Shown here piece by piece: positions 51,665 through 63,654 of a DNA stretch of 64,000 nt (the first letter of the stretch is position 1; the number at the start of each line of letters is the position of its first letter). A model generated the notes under the pieces. It was not told the DNA's origin. It saw only the letters and a list, made by a program, of their open reading frames with translations, and searched no databases. Location of the stretch: assembly GCA_024336345.1 (NCBI GenBank), contig JANFOG010000004.1:1550001-1614000 (forward strand), given 5' to 3'. This DNA is from Mariannaea sp. PMI_226. Taxonomy: Eukaryota; Ascomycota; Sordariomycetes; Hypocreales; Nectriaceae. The position numbers and the translations under genes were made by a program.

Positions 51665-52473
51665 AAAGGTGACCCCCTCGCACCCCCCCTGCCCAAACCA
51701 TCCGCCAATCCCAGACAGTGTCATCAAGATGTTCCTGTCGACTCGAATCATTGGCCTTTGAGGTGCTCCCTAATCTGCTGGTTTAATTTTTTTTCCAACT
51801 TTTTTTTCTAAACATACCATACCATCCCCAAAATCCCTGACGAGCTCTCGTCTCCAAAACTTTCCTTCTTGGATCGTCGCCCGTGGGACGTCAGCAAAAG
51901 CTACACCACAGCTACCTCCCGTAGCCTAGGTACGCCCCCCCCCCCCAGGGTTGGCAGAATATAGTCTACAGTGCGCTTTTTCACATCAGCATCCAAAGAA
52001 ATTTGACAACCATCTTTCATCCGCCATCACTCATCGTCCAGACCTGACCCCTTCTCTCTGTTGGCAGCCACTTGCCCTGTCGTGACGCCAAAAAAGAAAA
52101 AAAAACGGTTCCGGCTACTTGGCCCTCGTTGCGTGAGCCTCGCAAACCGGCTCATTAGGTCTTGACCGCCTCCGGCCACCCTTGGACAATCGCCTCCGCG
52201 GGGTCAAATACTCTCTCACATTCCCCTCTACACGTCATTACCTACCCTGCCGTATACGAATTCTATCACCCGACAACCACCACAAGCAGCTTGATTCCTT
52301 CGAGCATCGACATAAGCTCCTTGCGCAATCGTTCCCAACAGAGACGCAAAATCCGTCGCCCCAACATTGCTTTGCCTGACCGTACCGATTTATACCCGGC
52401 TTATGGCGTTTTTCTAACACCAGGAATTCAGCATCCATACCTGGCGGGCACTCAAGCCGCCTTCTGAGTCGCA

Positions 52474-54877
52474 ATGAGTTCTGACGAGTCCAACCCCTCG
52501 CCCAATGCGCCCGATTCCAACGACGATCTCAAGCCCGTTCTGTCACCTATCGAACCCGCCTCACCAGCGTCTATAGCCAAAGCCGACTTCGTCCCCTTAG
52601 TCACGGTTGTCGGGTTCCATCATGCGAGAGGTCCCGAAGTTGAGACGTGGTTTGGAGCCGAGGAGGCTACAGATCCTGCCGTGGACTATGGCTGGTCATT
52701 GCTACCCTTCATGGCCTTGAGTGACGGAGCGCATGCGTGAGTATTCAACCATGGCCAGCGGCATTACTATGCATATTGTGGACTCACGCAGACCGTCATT
52801 GTGATAGTTCCGAGGAGGACTTCTCCTATTTTACCCTGCTCCGACCCGAAACAGAAACAGCTCCCGCCACGTCCCTTTTCGGAATCTCATGTACACGGCA
52901 ACTCGATTCGAACCAACTTATCAATCGACCTGCAGACGTCACCCGTTCGACTGTTCAGAAAGCTGTGGTTGTCATTGCCGACAGCCCCCAATTCTTTGGC
53001 ATCTTGCGGCAGCGTTTGAGCGTAGTCACCCAAGCTTGGTTCGCTCAGCGAGAGTTCACTGATGTCGAGATCCTTCGCAGGTTCCAAGAGAGTCTGGCTG
53101 ATGAGAAGAAGAGAGGGGTATTGAATGACCAGGTTGATCGGGACCAGTACCTTGGTATGAGCTTGCGAGAGCTTGTCCATGAGTTCAAATGGCAAACACT
53201 CGTCCTATTAAAGTGTTGTCTTCTCCAGCCCAAGGTAAGCCAAGCCAAGTCGGCCCTCATAAGTCTGTTTTTCCCTCCGGCTTGACGTTGACAACCGTAG
53301 ATGCTCTTCTTTGGCTCTAGGTGCGATCGATTGTGCATGATGCAATTCTCGCTTCTGTCATTGATACCCGACCTCATTCGCAACCTTCAAGACTGCGCCG
53401 ACCCCGAGTTGAACAATTATGAGAAGACCCTCGCAAAACCCACCAGTTTGCGGACTAGTGATCGTAATTCTCTCTTGTCCTACATGGGCATGCCGTTGCA
53501 AATATTTGGCAAGGTAAAAAAAAAACCCTCCACACATTCGAGAAACATTGAAATGTTCACATTTGTTGTTCTAACTCGGTTTACTATTAGGGGAGTCTGT
53601 ATGGTCCTTACACGCCTCTTCAGCAACTTGACATCCTTGCCGACTTTGGAACCAAATCCTACATGGTTGGAAGCACGAATTCACTACTTCTCCAGCAAAA
53701 GGACCGTTACAGTGACATCCTCATCAACCTGGATGAGGACACTATCAACATCACATCGCCCTCTCTGAGATCTGCTCTCACCCTTACCGTAGCTGACCGA
53801 AGATGGATTGACTACTTGACGAATGAGATCAACGAGACTTGGGATGAAGCGAACCCCAGCCGACCTAAAACGCTCAAGTATATCGGAAGCGAGGAGTTTA
53901 TCAGACTTCAATTTGAGGAATATGTTCTCGCCCTTATATCCTCAGTGAAATACCACAACTACCTCACCTCCAACCCCAATAATCTCAAGGCCATTCTCCC
54001 CGAAGTTGAAGGCGATCCTGCTGTTGATTTCGGATACGATTGGGTAGAAGCATGGAAGCGCACCGAGAACTACCGCATGTGGAATGCAAACACCGACTCA
54101 CACCTCTTCGATATTGTTGACCCTCGACATCCCTGCGCGGGCGGCTTGACCATCGACGATGTTCAACGCCGCATTGCTGAACAAGTCAAGGAGCTCCATC
54201 TCGACGAACGATTTGCTCAAGGTCGCGAGGTTCTCGGCCGTAACTTAGCCGCCGGCCGTGACAAGGCATCTTCCGTCCTCAACAAGCTCTACGCTGATAT
54301 GGAAGCCCTCCGCGAGGCACAGCGCCGCCGGGCTGAGGAGGCTCGCATTGCCCAGGCAAACAGGCCTCCGGCCGAACAGCAGCAGCATGCTAACGGTGCT
54401 GGCTACGGTGTCGAAAAGTCGGTGCAAACAGCAAGCGCCCGAGCCGGCGCGTACATGTCCAGCTGGGCCGCTTGGGCGGGTGAAAAGCGTCGTACCAGCG
54501 GCTGGGGCGGTGGCTGGGGCCGCAAGTCGACTCCCAAGTCCGACAAGTCCTCCGAGACGCCTCGATCCACAAGCCCTATTGATAAGGACTATCAGATCAT
54601 CAGCGATCCTGAGTCGCGGACCACCTCATCAGATGAACCGGCGACTGGCAGACCTACCACGGGTGTTAGCTTCAGTGAAAGCATCCTCTCCGGCGTGAGC
54701 GAGTCACCAGGCAGGCCGGCTACGGGATCCCATGCCAAACATGACGACGATGTGACAGGCCCGAAGAAGAACGGCGTAGCAAAGGACGATGGCTTTCGCA
54801 CAGAGGGTGTAGTAGGATCACGAGACGCGCTCAGTGAAGCAGTAGGCAAGGAAACGGAGCTAAAAAGGGACGATTAA
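52474..54877 (+). CDS. avl9: AVL9-like late secretory pathway protein (DENN-related)
   Basis: Avl9 family proteins act in exocytic transport from the Golgi and carry DENN-like folds related to Rab regulators. Exons are 52474-52736, 52808-53234, 53301-53513 and 53591-54877 (introns 71, 66 and 77 bp), giving 729 aa. The family start motif VVGFHHARGPEVE appears at about residues 45-57, followed by SDGAHASEEDFSYFTL (spanning intron 1), LFGISCTRQL, and the core segment FFGSRCDRLCMMQFSLLSLIP at the start of exon 3. A later block, LYGPYTPLQQLD, opens exon 4. After about residue 540 the protein becomes a charged helix (EAQRRRAEEARIAQ), a Gly/Trp/Arg-rich stretch (about 598-613) and a Ser/Thr/Pro-rich acidic tail, probably disordered. 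The third donor is GTAAAA followed by an A-run, weaker than its neighbours. The start codon lies in a Ser/Pro/Asp-rich N-terminus typical of fungal members. Confidence 0.9.
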
Positions 54878-55752
54878 AGACAATAGCAACAGCAGCAGAA
54901 GCAGGGAGAAGGAAGACTTGATGAATGATACCATGTCGCAATTACAATATTCTATAACAAAGAGGGATGGAGGGGAAACTTTTTGTGGAAATCTGGGCAG
55001 GGAAGGGGATTAACATCTTTTTACGTACTACGAAATAGGACAAATAGTTTTTGATAGAACAAGAGGCTGAAGGGTGGGAGTGGAAGGACGGGCACTGTCA
55101 AATAAGGCACATATTGTACACACGGGTTTAAAAAACACACAACAGATACATCTCAAAAAAAAAAACACCTTGACGTCTTGTAAGTTCAAGCAGTCAGTGC
55201 AAAGGCATCAATCACACGTTGTATGTCATAATTGAACGTCTAACTTCATCCTTTAAAATAAAATAAAAAAAGGGTCTTTTCCCGTATGTTATCTTGCTAT
55301 GTGTGCAATAGCTTCCCAGCCCACATCCCTCCAAGCTTTTGCAGCGCGCCGCTCCTTTCGCTCTCCCCATAGTCCCAGTCCGGTCCGATTCCCATTGTAC
55401 ACCAGCCCCTCCAGGGAACATCAGCATAAAAAAAAGGTAAAGAGGTAAAATAACAGAGAGGTGTCGGGAAGGGGTTGGCGGGAAAGAGTAAAAGAAGAGT
55501 CCATGTTGCGCTTGACCTGCCAATCATCTATCATTTCATATCCCTCCCATACTATTCTCCGATGCCCTCACAGCTCCTCGCCCGTAGCAACAGATGGAGG
55601 GAATAACAGCAGCTGTGTTGCGGATGGCGATCCAGAGAATACTGATGTCGTTTGCAGCGTAGCCAAAGCATTGAGCAGTGATCACCCCACCAAAGAATTC
55701 AGCAATCGATTCTGCGGTGATGAAACCCTCCCAAGTTTGTCAGCCCTCCTGT
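54878..55752. other. Convergent intergenic region between AVL9-like gene and cullin-1
   Basis: The flanking genes converge, so this 875-bp stretch should carry both 3' untranslated regions. It includes A-rich runs near 55160 and 55260. No gene is seen. Confidence 0.6.
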
Positions 55753-58296
55753 TTAAGCTAGGTATCCTAATTCGTCGTCCTCAAGGCGCTCCAGATACTC
55801 CTTATCAAGGAGGATCTCAATGCACTTCTTAATATCGCTGACTTTTGGTACAAAGCGAGAACGGATCTGGTTAATGGTCTCGCTAACAAGTTGGGTGTGC
55901 TTCATCTTCTTGCGAGCCTTCATAATTCGCACAATGGCGGACTAGGAATCAAGTCAGTAAAACAAACCATGTATTCGGTCTCAGTTGACAAGTATTGATA
56001 CATACCTGAAGAACCAGCTTTCGGTCTTCCTCAATGGTCTTGTTGGTTTCCGTCTCTTCTTGCTTAGCTTCCTTGACGCCACCCAGGTTCAGGTTCACAC
56101 GGATCTTCTTGCTCTTGAAGTCGTAGTTGAGATGGAACGTCTTGCCAGGACCGGGCTTCCCACCATCCGGCATAGTGATAATCTTGGCCTTGAGTGGGAC
56201 ACTCAAGGCACCGTCCAAGACATCCGAACTTAGCTGAGTCGCACTGAGCATGTCCTCATATGTATAGGTATCCTTCTCATTGAAGAGAAGCAGAATAGCC
56301 ATCTGGTAAATCGACACCTGGAATGTATAGGGAGTCTTGCTATTTTTACAGTAACCTGCCTTGATCTCACCCTTGCAGAGATGCCACATCCATGTCAGTT
56401 TGCGACCATCATGCTTGTGCTTGTAGAAACGAGTGAAGCGTTCAATCTCAGCAGCAATTTCTGCAGGAGGGTTGAAATCAGTGGTTGGCGCTTGCAATGG
56501 CCAGAAACCGGTGCCCAGGATGGAGAAGTGTGAGTCCACCGACTTAGTGTATTCGACACCCTCGAGGTGATCTCGGAATTCCTTGTTCAGATCCTTGGAG
56601 ATTTGCATGTCCAGGAACATGCGCTGCAACTTGTTGGTGTATTCGAAACCGCAAGCCTCCTTCAGTTTGCTGATCATGCTCGTCTCGGCGTCGTCTGATG
56701 ATGAGTGAGACTGAACAAGACGTCGAGCTAGCATACGAGAATAGAATTTCTGGAAGACATCCTTGTCTTCAATGTACTTGAAAACGGTCATGATCTGGCT
56801 GAGCGTACGCTCCAGCTCAGCTTCCTCAATGCTGGTGCTGCTCTTTCGGAGAAGGACATCGACATACTTGGCCAACAGTTCCGGAGACTTGTTGGATCCC
56901 GCCTTACACACCTCGTTTCGGTTGACAAACTCCCTGCACGCATTATCCAAAGAGCGGGTGAATTCAGGCTCGTCGTTGAACGCCCTCTTCACCAGCCCTT
57001 GATATTGAGTGTGGATCTCCAATAGAGAATCCACATAAACCTTAGGCTCAAGTTTGTCACCCTCGGACGAATTTACCTTCTGGACCGCTGCAAGACCAGC
57101 CTTTCGGACATGGGTCTCGAAGCGTGCCCTCAGAGGCTCGAGGCCATCAGGGATACGGGATAGGAGATTGTACATCCTGGCCATGTCCTCCTCACGGTCG
57201 TTGTCAAGAAGCACTTGGAATTCCTCGCGCAGTAGAGCTGAGTGATCAGCAATAAGAGCCTGGTTGCAGCACTTTTTGAGGGGTATCGCAATGTCCTGGT
57301 GGAGATACATGTGGACACGCTCCTCTTCCTCAGCCAAGCGAGCTTCGGCCTTCTTCATGTACTCGACGACGCTATTCTCTGCCACAAACTGTTTGGATTC
57401 GGCAAGATAGAACTCCTTGGTCGCGGCAAGGAAGGGGCGCTCGAAGTGGAACCTATAGACGTCCAACGTTGACTTGGAAGGATCGGCTTCGTCTAATCCG
57501 AGAGAAACAAAGGAATCGACAACCTGCTTGATCTGGCTATGCTCGATAGTCTCGCCATTTCGTTGCTTCTCGACTAGTTTCAGCACAGCTTCCATAACCT
57601 TGCTTGAAACTTGCTCGAAAAGTACACGGCGCCACTGCACCAGGTGCAGAGTGTACACATCGTAGATATTCTTCTTTCCTTCGTCGATCTCCCTCTTAAC
57701 CCAGTGACGGTTTAGGTATCGGAAGAGGTGGTGAATATACTTCGCTGCCAGAGTATATCGACCCCATTCTTTGATGTAAAACGTGAGCAGAGCCTCGTCA
57801 GCGTGCGCCTTAGATTGGGACACAAGATTCTCGAGATGTTGCTTCAGGTATTCGATCAACTTGTTGTAGAGTTCCTCGCCGAGAAGATGTGCTTGGGACG
57901 TGTTAGCATAAAGTTAGGGATGGAAACAAAGAGATGAAATGTACCTCCTCGATGGTTGGAGTGCATAGCCGGACCGCCCATACCAACGGCCTTTTGTGAT
58001 GTGCAGAAATTGTGAACCGCACTGCATGGAATTAGCACAGTGCCTCGAAAAGGCGGCAAGAAGCGTTTCCAAGCAAGAAACATACGTGTAAACTCCCATA
58101 TACATGCCCATTTCAATGCCATGGTCAAGGTCATTCATTATGCGTGAGATTCCGGCCTGGATGAAGGTCCATCTATCGAACGGTCAGCATTGTTGAGTAG
58201 CTAACCCATGCGCACCCAGCCAACTCACGTTGCTCCAATATCCTCCCGGTTCGGCATCGGGGGCATCTGGCCAGGGGAAGCCATTTTGGCAGCCAT
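55753..58296 (-). CDS. cul1: Cullin-1, scaffold of SCF ubiquitin ligases
   Basis: Cullin-1 (yeast CDC53, Aspergillus culA) bridges SKP1/F-box substrate receptors at its N-terminal repeats to the RING protein RBX1 at its C-terminal domain. Five exons on the minus strand are 58296-58229, 58172-58086, 58021-57945, 57891-56006 and 55941-55753, giving 768 aa, the normal size. The N-terminal helical repeats include [13 protein letters not shown]. The cullin homology region includes [25 protein letters not shown] and [12 protein letters not shown]. The last exon encodes the winged-helix/neddylation segment [13 protein letters not shown], with Lys714 as the predicted NEDD8 acceptor, and the conserved end [14 protein letters not shown]. 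The introns (56, 64, 53 and 64 bp) cluster at the two ends. Met1 (MAAKMASPG) and Met5 are both possible starts; the first is in good context. It diverges from nothing close: 1.8 kb of non-coding DNA lies upstream. Confidence 0.97.
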
Positions 58297-60094
58297 GGTA
58301 GATCTCCGTTCTATGAACAGGGAGGGCTCAACGGGGGGTTGATGGGAGGTGGGGTCGAGATCGAGGGGTTGGTATCGTGGTAGTGATGTCGTCAGAGGAG
58401 GCCGCTAGTACGATCTCCGAGATGCAAAGATAGTGTTGCGCACCAAAGAGAAGGTACAAGGGGAAAAGATAGAAATAAAAAAAAAAGGCCTTGAGCAAAG
58501 CGCTACGTGAAGATGATAATATGCGTGGGAGGAACCGTGGTGTGAGTCCAGACGCTGAGAAGAATCGCTCGGACGAGGTTTGGCGAACGGATGAGCCAGA
58601 AGATGACCGGTCGGCGGAGAGGGAGATGGAGGGAGGACGGAGAAGCTCGAACGGGGGAGGGGGGTTCGAACGGACAAGGACTTATTGACCACTTGTACGC
58701 CAGGCCGGCTGAATGGCCAAACAGGAGGGAAAGGGACAAAGAAGAGGAAGGGGAGGAGGGAGAGCAAGAGGGAGAGGGAGAAAGAGAGTGGATTCAGATG
58801 GCTGTCGACCTGCACGAAAGTACGTAGTCTGTAACTGAAGGTGAAGGGAATCAATCAGGCAGTCAGATCCAGCTGGTCCCTTCAGCCATCAGCGTTACCT
58901 AAGGCGCCGTCGCTGGCCAAAGCGGTGGGTAGTGGCCTGGCGCTTGCAGGTAGTGGAGGTAAGTAAGTACCTAGGTAGGTACCTGTAACCACGGGTTCTG
59001 CCGTGTCTTACCGCCTCCCACCTCCAACTGCCCACTGTTGCAGTTGGCAGCGTGCAGTGTGCAGTGTGGGAGAGAGTTGGGCTCTGGGGGATGAGGGGGG
59101 CAAGTACGGCGCATTTCGAAGCTTATTGGCTGTTTGTCAGACCTTGTCAGGCACTGTCGAGAGTCTCCCCCAAAGGCCTTTCAAGTCTCTAATCTCGAGG
59201 CTTCTACAGGCCTGTGGCTTTGTGACTCAAAAGTGGTAATATTTGTGCCTCTACTCTTACAGTCTGCTACTAACTATGCTGCCTAAAGTATCTTATTGCA
59301 AGTAGCTGTGCATAGTATGCTTGTAGGTTGCGAGGCAGCTACCTGCCTACCTGCCTCCCTGCATGCCTGCATGCCTCTATATTGGCATCATGGCGTGTGG
59401 CGTGTGGCAAGTCACCTATCAAATTCCTCACTAGGAAAATAGAATAAGGTTATAGACAGGGTAGTCTATTTCCCTCCTTGGTAATAGAATCTGGAGGAAA
59501 AGCAAACAAGCAAGCACCCAGCGGGTTGGAATCAAATTACGCCCGGAAGGCGGTCGGCCCCACGCGCTTCTCCCTCTGTTTCTAGGTAGTTTCTCATTGA
59601 TTGATAAGATATCATCCTAAATATCAACTTCATGCAAACAGCCTTATCCACTCTGGGTGCATAATGGAGTAGACATTCCAGGGATCAGCACACGATTTGC
59701 ATATCATGCACATCGTACATATGATGTTGAGGTAAGGATTCTCTGGCTATGTTATACCATTTCCATCTGGCCACAGTCAGTGACCGCTTCTTTTTCTTTC
59801 ATTTGCGTTATGAGGCTAACTGTTAAAAAAATACATACAGAACAATAAACCCACACGCCTGATGATGCATGGCACATATTTCATGAGGTTGGTCCAGCCT
59901 TCTCGACCAACAATAAGACCTGACGGCTACAACTACAAAGAAAAAGAACCAAACAAAGATGGAAAAAAAAGAAAGAAAAAAAAAAGAAAAAAGAAGACAG
60001 GAATCCCCGCAGGAAGGGGAAGGATGGGGTATTATAATTAGCGTTTCGCCGCTTTTGAGCTGGAGTCTTTGTGGTCTTCTCGCCAAATCATTGC
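58297..60094. other. 1.8-kb intergenic region upstream of cullin-1
   Basis: The part adjacent to cullin-1 (58300-58800) is purine-rich on the plus strand, that is, a pyrimidine-rich leader in the transcribed orientation. TAGG/TACC tracts occur at about 58958-58985 and 59338-59360. The right end is the 3' flank of the SRF1-like gene, with A-rich runs near 59965-59995. No gene is supported. Confidence 0.6.
58958..58985. repeat. TAGG/GTACC tract
   Basis: Short run of AAGT, ACCTAGG and TAGG units with embedded GTAC palindromes, 0.67 kb upstream of cullin-1. Same dispersed family as the other TAGG tracts. Confidence 0.6.
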
Positions 60095-61322
60095 TTATCC
60101 ATGTGCGGCATCATCCTCGCTGCCGCCGAGCCGTTCTACCGTCCGAAAGATATTGACGGCAAAGTTCATCGTCCAGAGAATCAAACCAATCACCATAAAT
60201 GCTGCCAGAGCCTCCGACAGGTCCCGCACTGCGGCATGTTCCAGATTATGATACACCAAACTCTCAAATGCAAGGGCTGTGCTCGCAGATTTAAAAATGA
60301 TGAAGAACAGGTCTAGCAAGATCAACGAGATCTTAGAACTCACTGGCCGCAGGCCCAACGGTTTGCCCGTATATTCATCCCATATCATGTAAGCAAGGTA
60401 TGGAATCGCAACACAGTCCACTGCTACCGCCACTATCGATTGCGCCTCCTCAGCTGACTCTTCCGAGTCTATGTCCTCGATCTTGTGGATTCGAGCAGCG
60501 ATTCCGAGTGCCAGTATCGAAGTTACCATGACGCTCAACCGGAATAGTAGCGGAGCGAGGGAATGCCGAATCATCATGTTCCACACTCGCTTGTATGGCG
60601 CGACAGCAAGCGTACGCTTCCGTCGCGGCGTCTTGGAGTCTAGGACACTATACGGTTCCAGTGCCGGGTTACCAAAATTCGGTTGGAGGCTAGTCATAGC
60701 CTCGTAATCTAGCACAGTCGATTCTTCGTGGAGCATGTGCCCGTAAGACGAGGAGCGGACGAAGTCGTTCCAAGCTATGCTGGGCTCTGTCGACTTGACT
60801 AAAGGTTTGAAGCCCGAGATAATAACCGGCTCTGCTGACCTGAGGTGGTCCCATTTCCTTCCACGCATCGATGCGCGTCCATATCGAAGCACATGGGGGA
60901 TTCTTCCCCTTGCTCCTCTGGCCTGGCCTCGTAGCGGGTCGTCGAGTTCCACGAAGCCATCTATGGAGACGCGGCGCTGCGGATCGGTCGGAGAAGAGTT
61001 GTGTTGCGGTTGAACGGCGCGGGCAGGAGGGTTTAGTAATCGGAGTTGATCGTCGCTAACAGAGCCATAGTTCTCCTCATAAGAATCAATCCATGCTGCA
61101 CAATGTTAGTTTTGTAGGAGGGCGCAAGACCAAGACCAAGATCAAGACCAAGATGGGGGTGGGTATCCCAAGTAAGGAAGTGGTGTTCTTACGTGGAAGG
61201 GATCGTGGAGGCCGCAATCTGGGAGCTCTGCTATTGTAAGAGGTGCTCCCGGTCCTCGCCGAATCTTGAGTTGCATTTGTTGTGGGAGTGTTGATGTTTC
61301 TCGGGGGGGAGGAGGGCGTCAT
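60095..61322 (-). CDS. SRF1-like regulator of phospholipase D, four-pass membrane protein
   Basis: Yeast Srf1 is an ER/membrane protein that regulates the phospholipase D Spo14. Exons 61322-61193 and 61095-60095 on the minus strand are joined over a 97-bp intron, giving 376 aa. The N-terminal half is hydrophilic and basic, with RSLPPWIDSYEE created across the splice junction; an LPPW-type motif is what I recall in fungal SRF1-family proteins. Four hydrophobic segments lie at about residues 223-245, 262-282, 298-320 and 336-359, separated by the acidic loop IEDIDSEESAEEAQ and the short conserved-looking loop WDEYTGKPLGLRPVSSK. The C-terminus (GSEDDAAHG) is acidic and probably cytosolic. The topology matches the SRF1 family. 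The name is from memory of the family, and an unrelated four-pass protein remains possible. The intron contains a GATCTTG/GGTCTTG direct repeat. Confidence 0.7.
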
Positions 61323-63654
61323 GGCCTAACAAGGCCGGGGCGATGGTGAGGGAAGGCAAAATAGGAGCCTATTTGGGTCGCTGGAAGCCGGAAAAGACGG
61401 AACGATGAAATGGCATAGTCCAGGAGCGCATGCTCTCATTGCAAAAATGAATAAATCCAGCACAGGCGAGCACCGCCGGCGCACGCAGGCATGTGCAGTT
61501 GAGAACGCAACACAGGCAAATTGGCGCAAAATGGTGGGAGGGAGAGCTACCTCGAGTATTCAGTTCCAGTGAAATGGATGGTCAGTTCGTTCGCGCGGGA
61601 ACTCGAGCCAAGTACAACGGGATGACGAGTCGGCTGCGGTTTCTAGGGCGGCTATGTTTGCGGGCGGTTCCTTGGATTGGCCCTGAGTGGCCCTGGCGGG
61701 TTGGGCTCATGGGGCCTGTTTGTGTGAGACCTCGGGCTAAATGTTGAGATGCCCAGGAACAGTAGGCACCCGCTGAGAAACAATATGGGGTGCACACTAG
61801 GTACCATTTTTTTCTTTCTTTTTTTCTTTTTTAGCGACAACGCCCGAGTCATTGACACCGTGTGCTTGCAAGCAACTCTAGTCATCAAATGATAGCAATT
61901 GGAGCTCTCTTCATGTGCGGATTCATCCTTCACTGGGCAATATCTGAATTAAATAAACAGGGTATATGTGGAGGCAAATATTAACTACGGTATAGTGTAG
62001 ATATTAAATCTATACTCGGAATTTTTTTCCTCCTTTTGTGTCTACTTACGTCAAGATGCACAAACTGCATGCATAGACAACGCAACAGTTCATTCGAGGC
62101 TGCTACGTAATACGGATGATTGCTGTAGTTACCTACCCACGCTACTGTAGTAGCTACAGTATGGAGTAACTACCTGCAGAACAGCTACGGTGACGGCGAC
62201 GGCATCACGCGAGCTCCCAGTCATACGACTCCACTCCAATCGCTCTGCCAGGGTCACGACACAGGCTTGACTGGTCAATGCCAACCTTATGTATTTGAGG
62301 GATAACTGGGATTAATAGACCATGGCCACCTGCGTGATAGTACTTATAATCTGTACGGCAAAGTCTACTTCTATGTTCGAAGAATTAGCCTTTGTACTGA
62401 GGCGGAACAACAATAATCAAGATTGCCCCCAAATCAATGAAATATTCCCCATGTATTTTTTTTTACCGATAACATACATAGCTGAAATGCGTCATGAAGA
62501 GTTGCACTTCTCCAACCCCTTCAACAAATCATATCTCAAAATAGCTACAACGCACGTCGTACAGATTACGTTGGAAATCCTTCTGCAAGGTACATAGCAG
62601 AGAGGTACACGGTGAGCCACTGCAAGCAATGTTGCATATCCCAGTCAATCAATTGACCAGGGAGACACGATTTCTGACAAGGGATGAATTTAGTCTGTGG
62701 GCATGGAGCTAAGAAATAAAGGCAAATCGTTCCCGGGCCCCCCTCGTTTCTATTGGTGTCCGATGTCACAGATTGATGATGAAACATTAATTAAGGTCCC
62801 GAACAAGTTCAAGACAAGACAAGGGCCCAGAAGAAAAAAAAGATTCCAAGGCCGGCCAGGGAGAATTCACTGGGTACCTACCTACCTAATAACTAATATG
62901 TACAGACCACTGCATATCTCAGCTCAATCATCGGTACGTTACGTGCATTTCATTGCGCGGCCACAAAACCACTCTTCAGAACTATCCGCAAATCTAAGCT
63001 TGTCTCCATCTACAGATTACTCTGTACATAGTTAGTAGCTGCTTTTTTCTCTTTTCCTTCTTTTCTTTTTTTACGTCAATAATTAAAGGTCCTCACCTAC
63101 ACTCTCTAACACCTGGTCGGGTTATAAGGGTCAACTGAAAGACATGTCGAACTCTTCTCATTTATGACGCTCATTTGTGACGGCTTCTCTTATTTTCGGT
63201 TTCACAAGTGTATGATACAATAAAAAAAAGGGTTGGTCTAACAGGATATCGACCATTGCAAGCCAATTGCTCGTGCCACTACGCACACCCGCCAACAAAA
63301 AACAAACGACTTGACCGTTTCGTAGCATTCGACATCTCGGGTCAAATATCTCTAAACCCCATCTCATATTTGGACGATATGTCAACTGCCCATATGAGCT
63401 CCATTCGCCATTCGCTTAATTGGATCTCGGGTCAAATTATCTCAGAGGGCTTATGGTATGTCCCAATCTGAGGGTCAGCCCGAGTAAAGAATCAATGCCG
63501 CTTCGGGAAATGAACTGATCAAGTTCGATGGCCATTCCAAAAACCTGCTTGCATTTTGCGCTCGAAAATTCCGCCGGGGTTTTCTTTTTCTTTTTTTTTT
63601 TTTTTTTTCTTTCTTTCTTTCTTTTTTGTCTCTCGATATATCGGTTTGGGACGT
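61323..63654. other. 2.3-kb intergenic region near the right edge
   Basis: Holds the upstream region of the SRF1-like gene (left) and the 3' flank of the small protein gene (right). It includes a T-rich tract at 61808-61832, a (CCTA) tract at about 62875-62887 and a long CT/T tract at 63582-63628. A 91-codon AT-rich frame at 62.3-62.6 kb has no recognisable content. No gene is supported. Confidence 0.6.
63582..63628 (+). repeat. T-rich / (CTTT)n tract
   Basis: Nearly pure T with interspersed C (TTTC, CTTT units), including a run of about 18 T. It lies just downstream of the stop codon of the minus-strand small gene, where its transcript would be A/G-rich. Confidence 0.8.

Larger units (their letters stand above)
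41862..52473. other. 10.6-kb gene-poor region
   Basis: No convincing coding frame was found on either strand; the candidates are all under about 150 codons, low-complexity or without recognisable content. The left end must contain the G-alpha promoter (purine/pyrimidine-biased, A12 run near 42301), and the right end the AVL9 promoter, with C-runs at 51651-51664 and 51935-51946. In between are a TTTA microsatellite (43114-43141), T25 and A17 runs (45749-45773, 46324-46340), a GC-rich patch (44930-45130), an inverted TAGG repeat (45258-45332) and an AT-richer part at about 48.8-50.2 kb. No transposase, reverse transcriptase or terminal repeats were recognised. Confidence 0.55.

Noticed and set aside
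62322..62597. 91-codon frame with good ATG near the right edge
   Set aside because: AT-rich, no recognised motif, no splice partners; could be a rapidly evolving peptide but is not supported.
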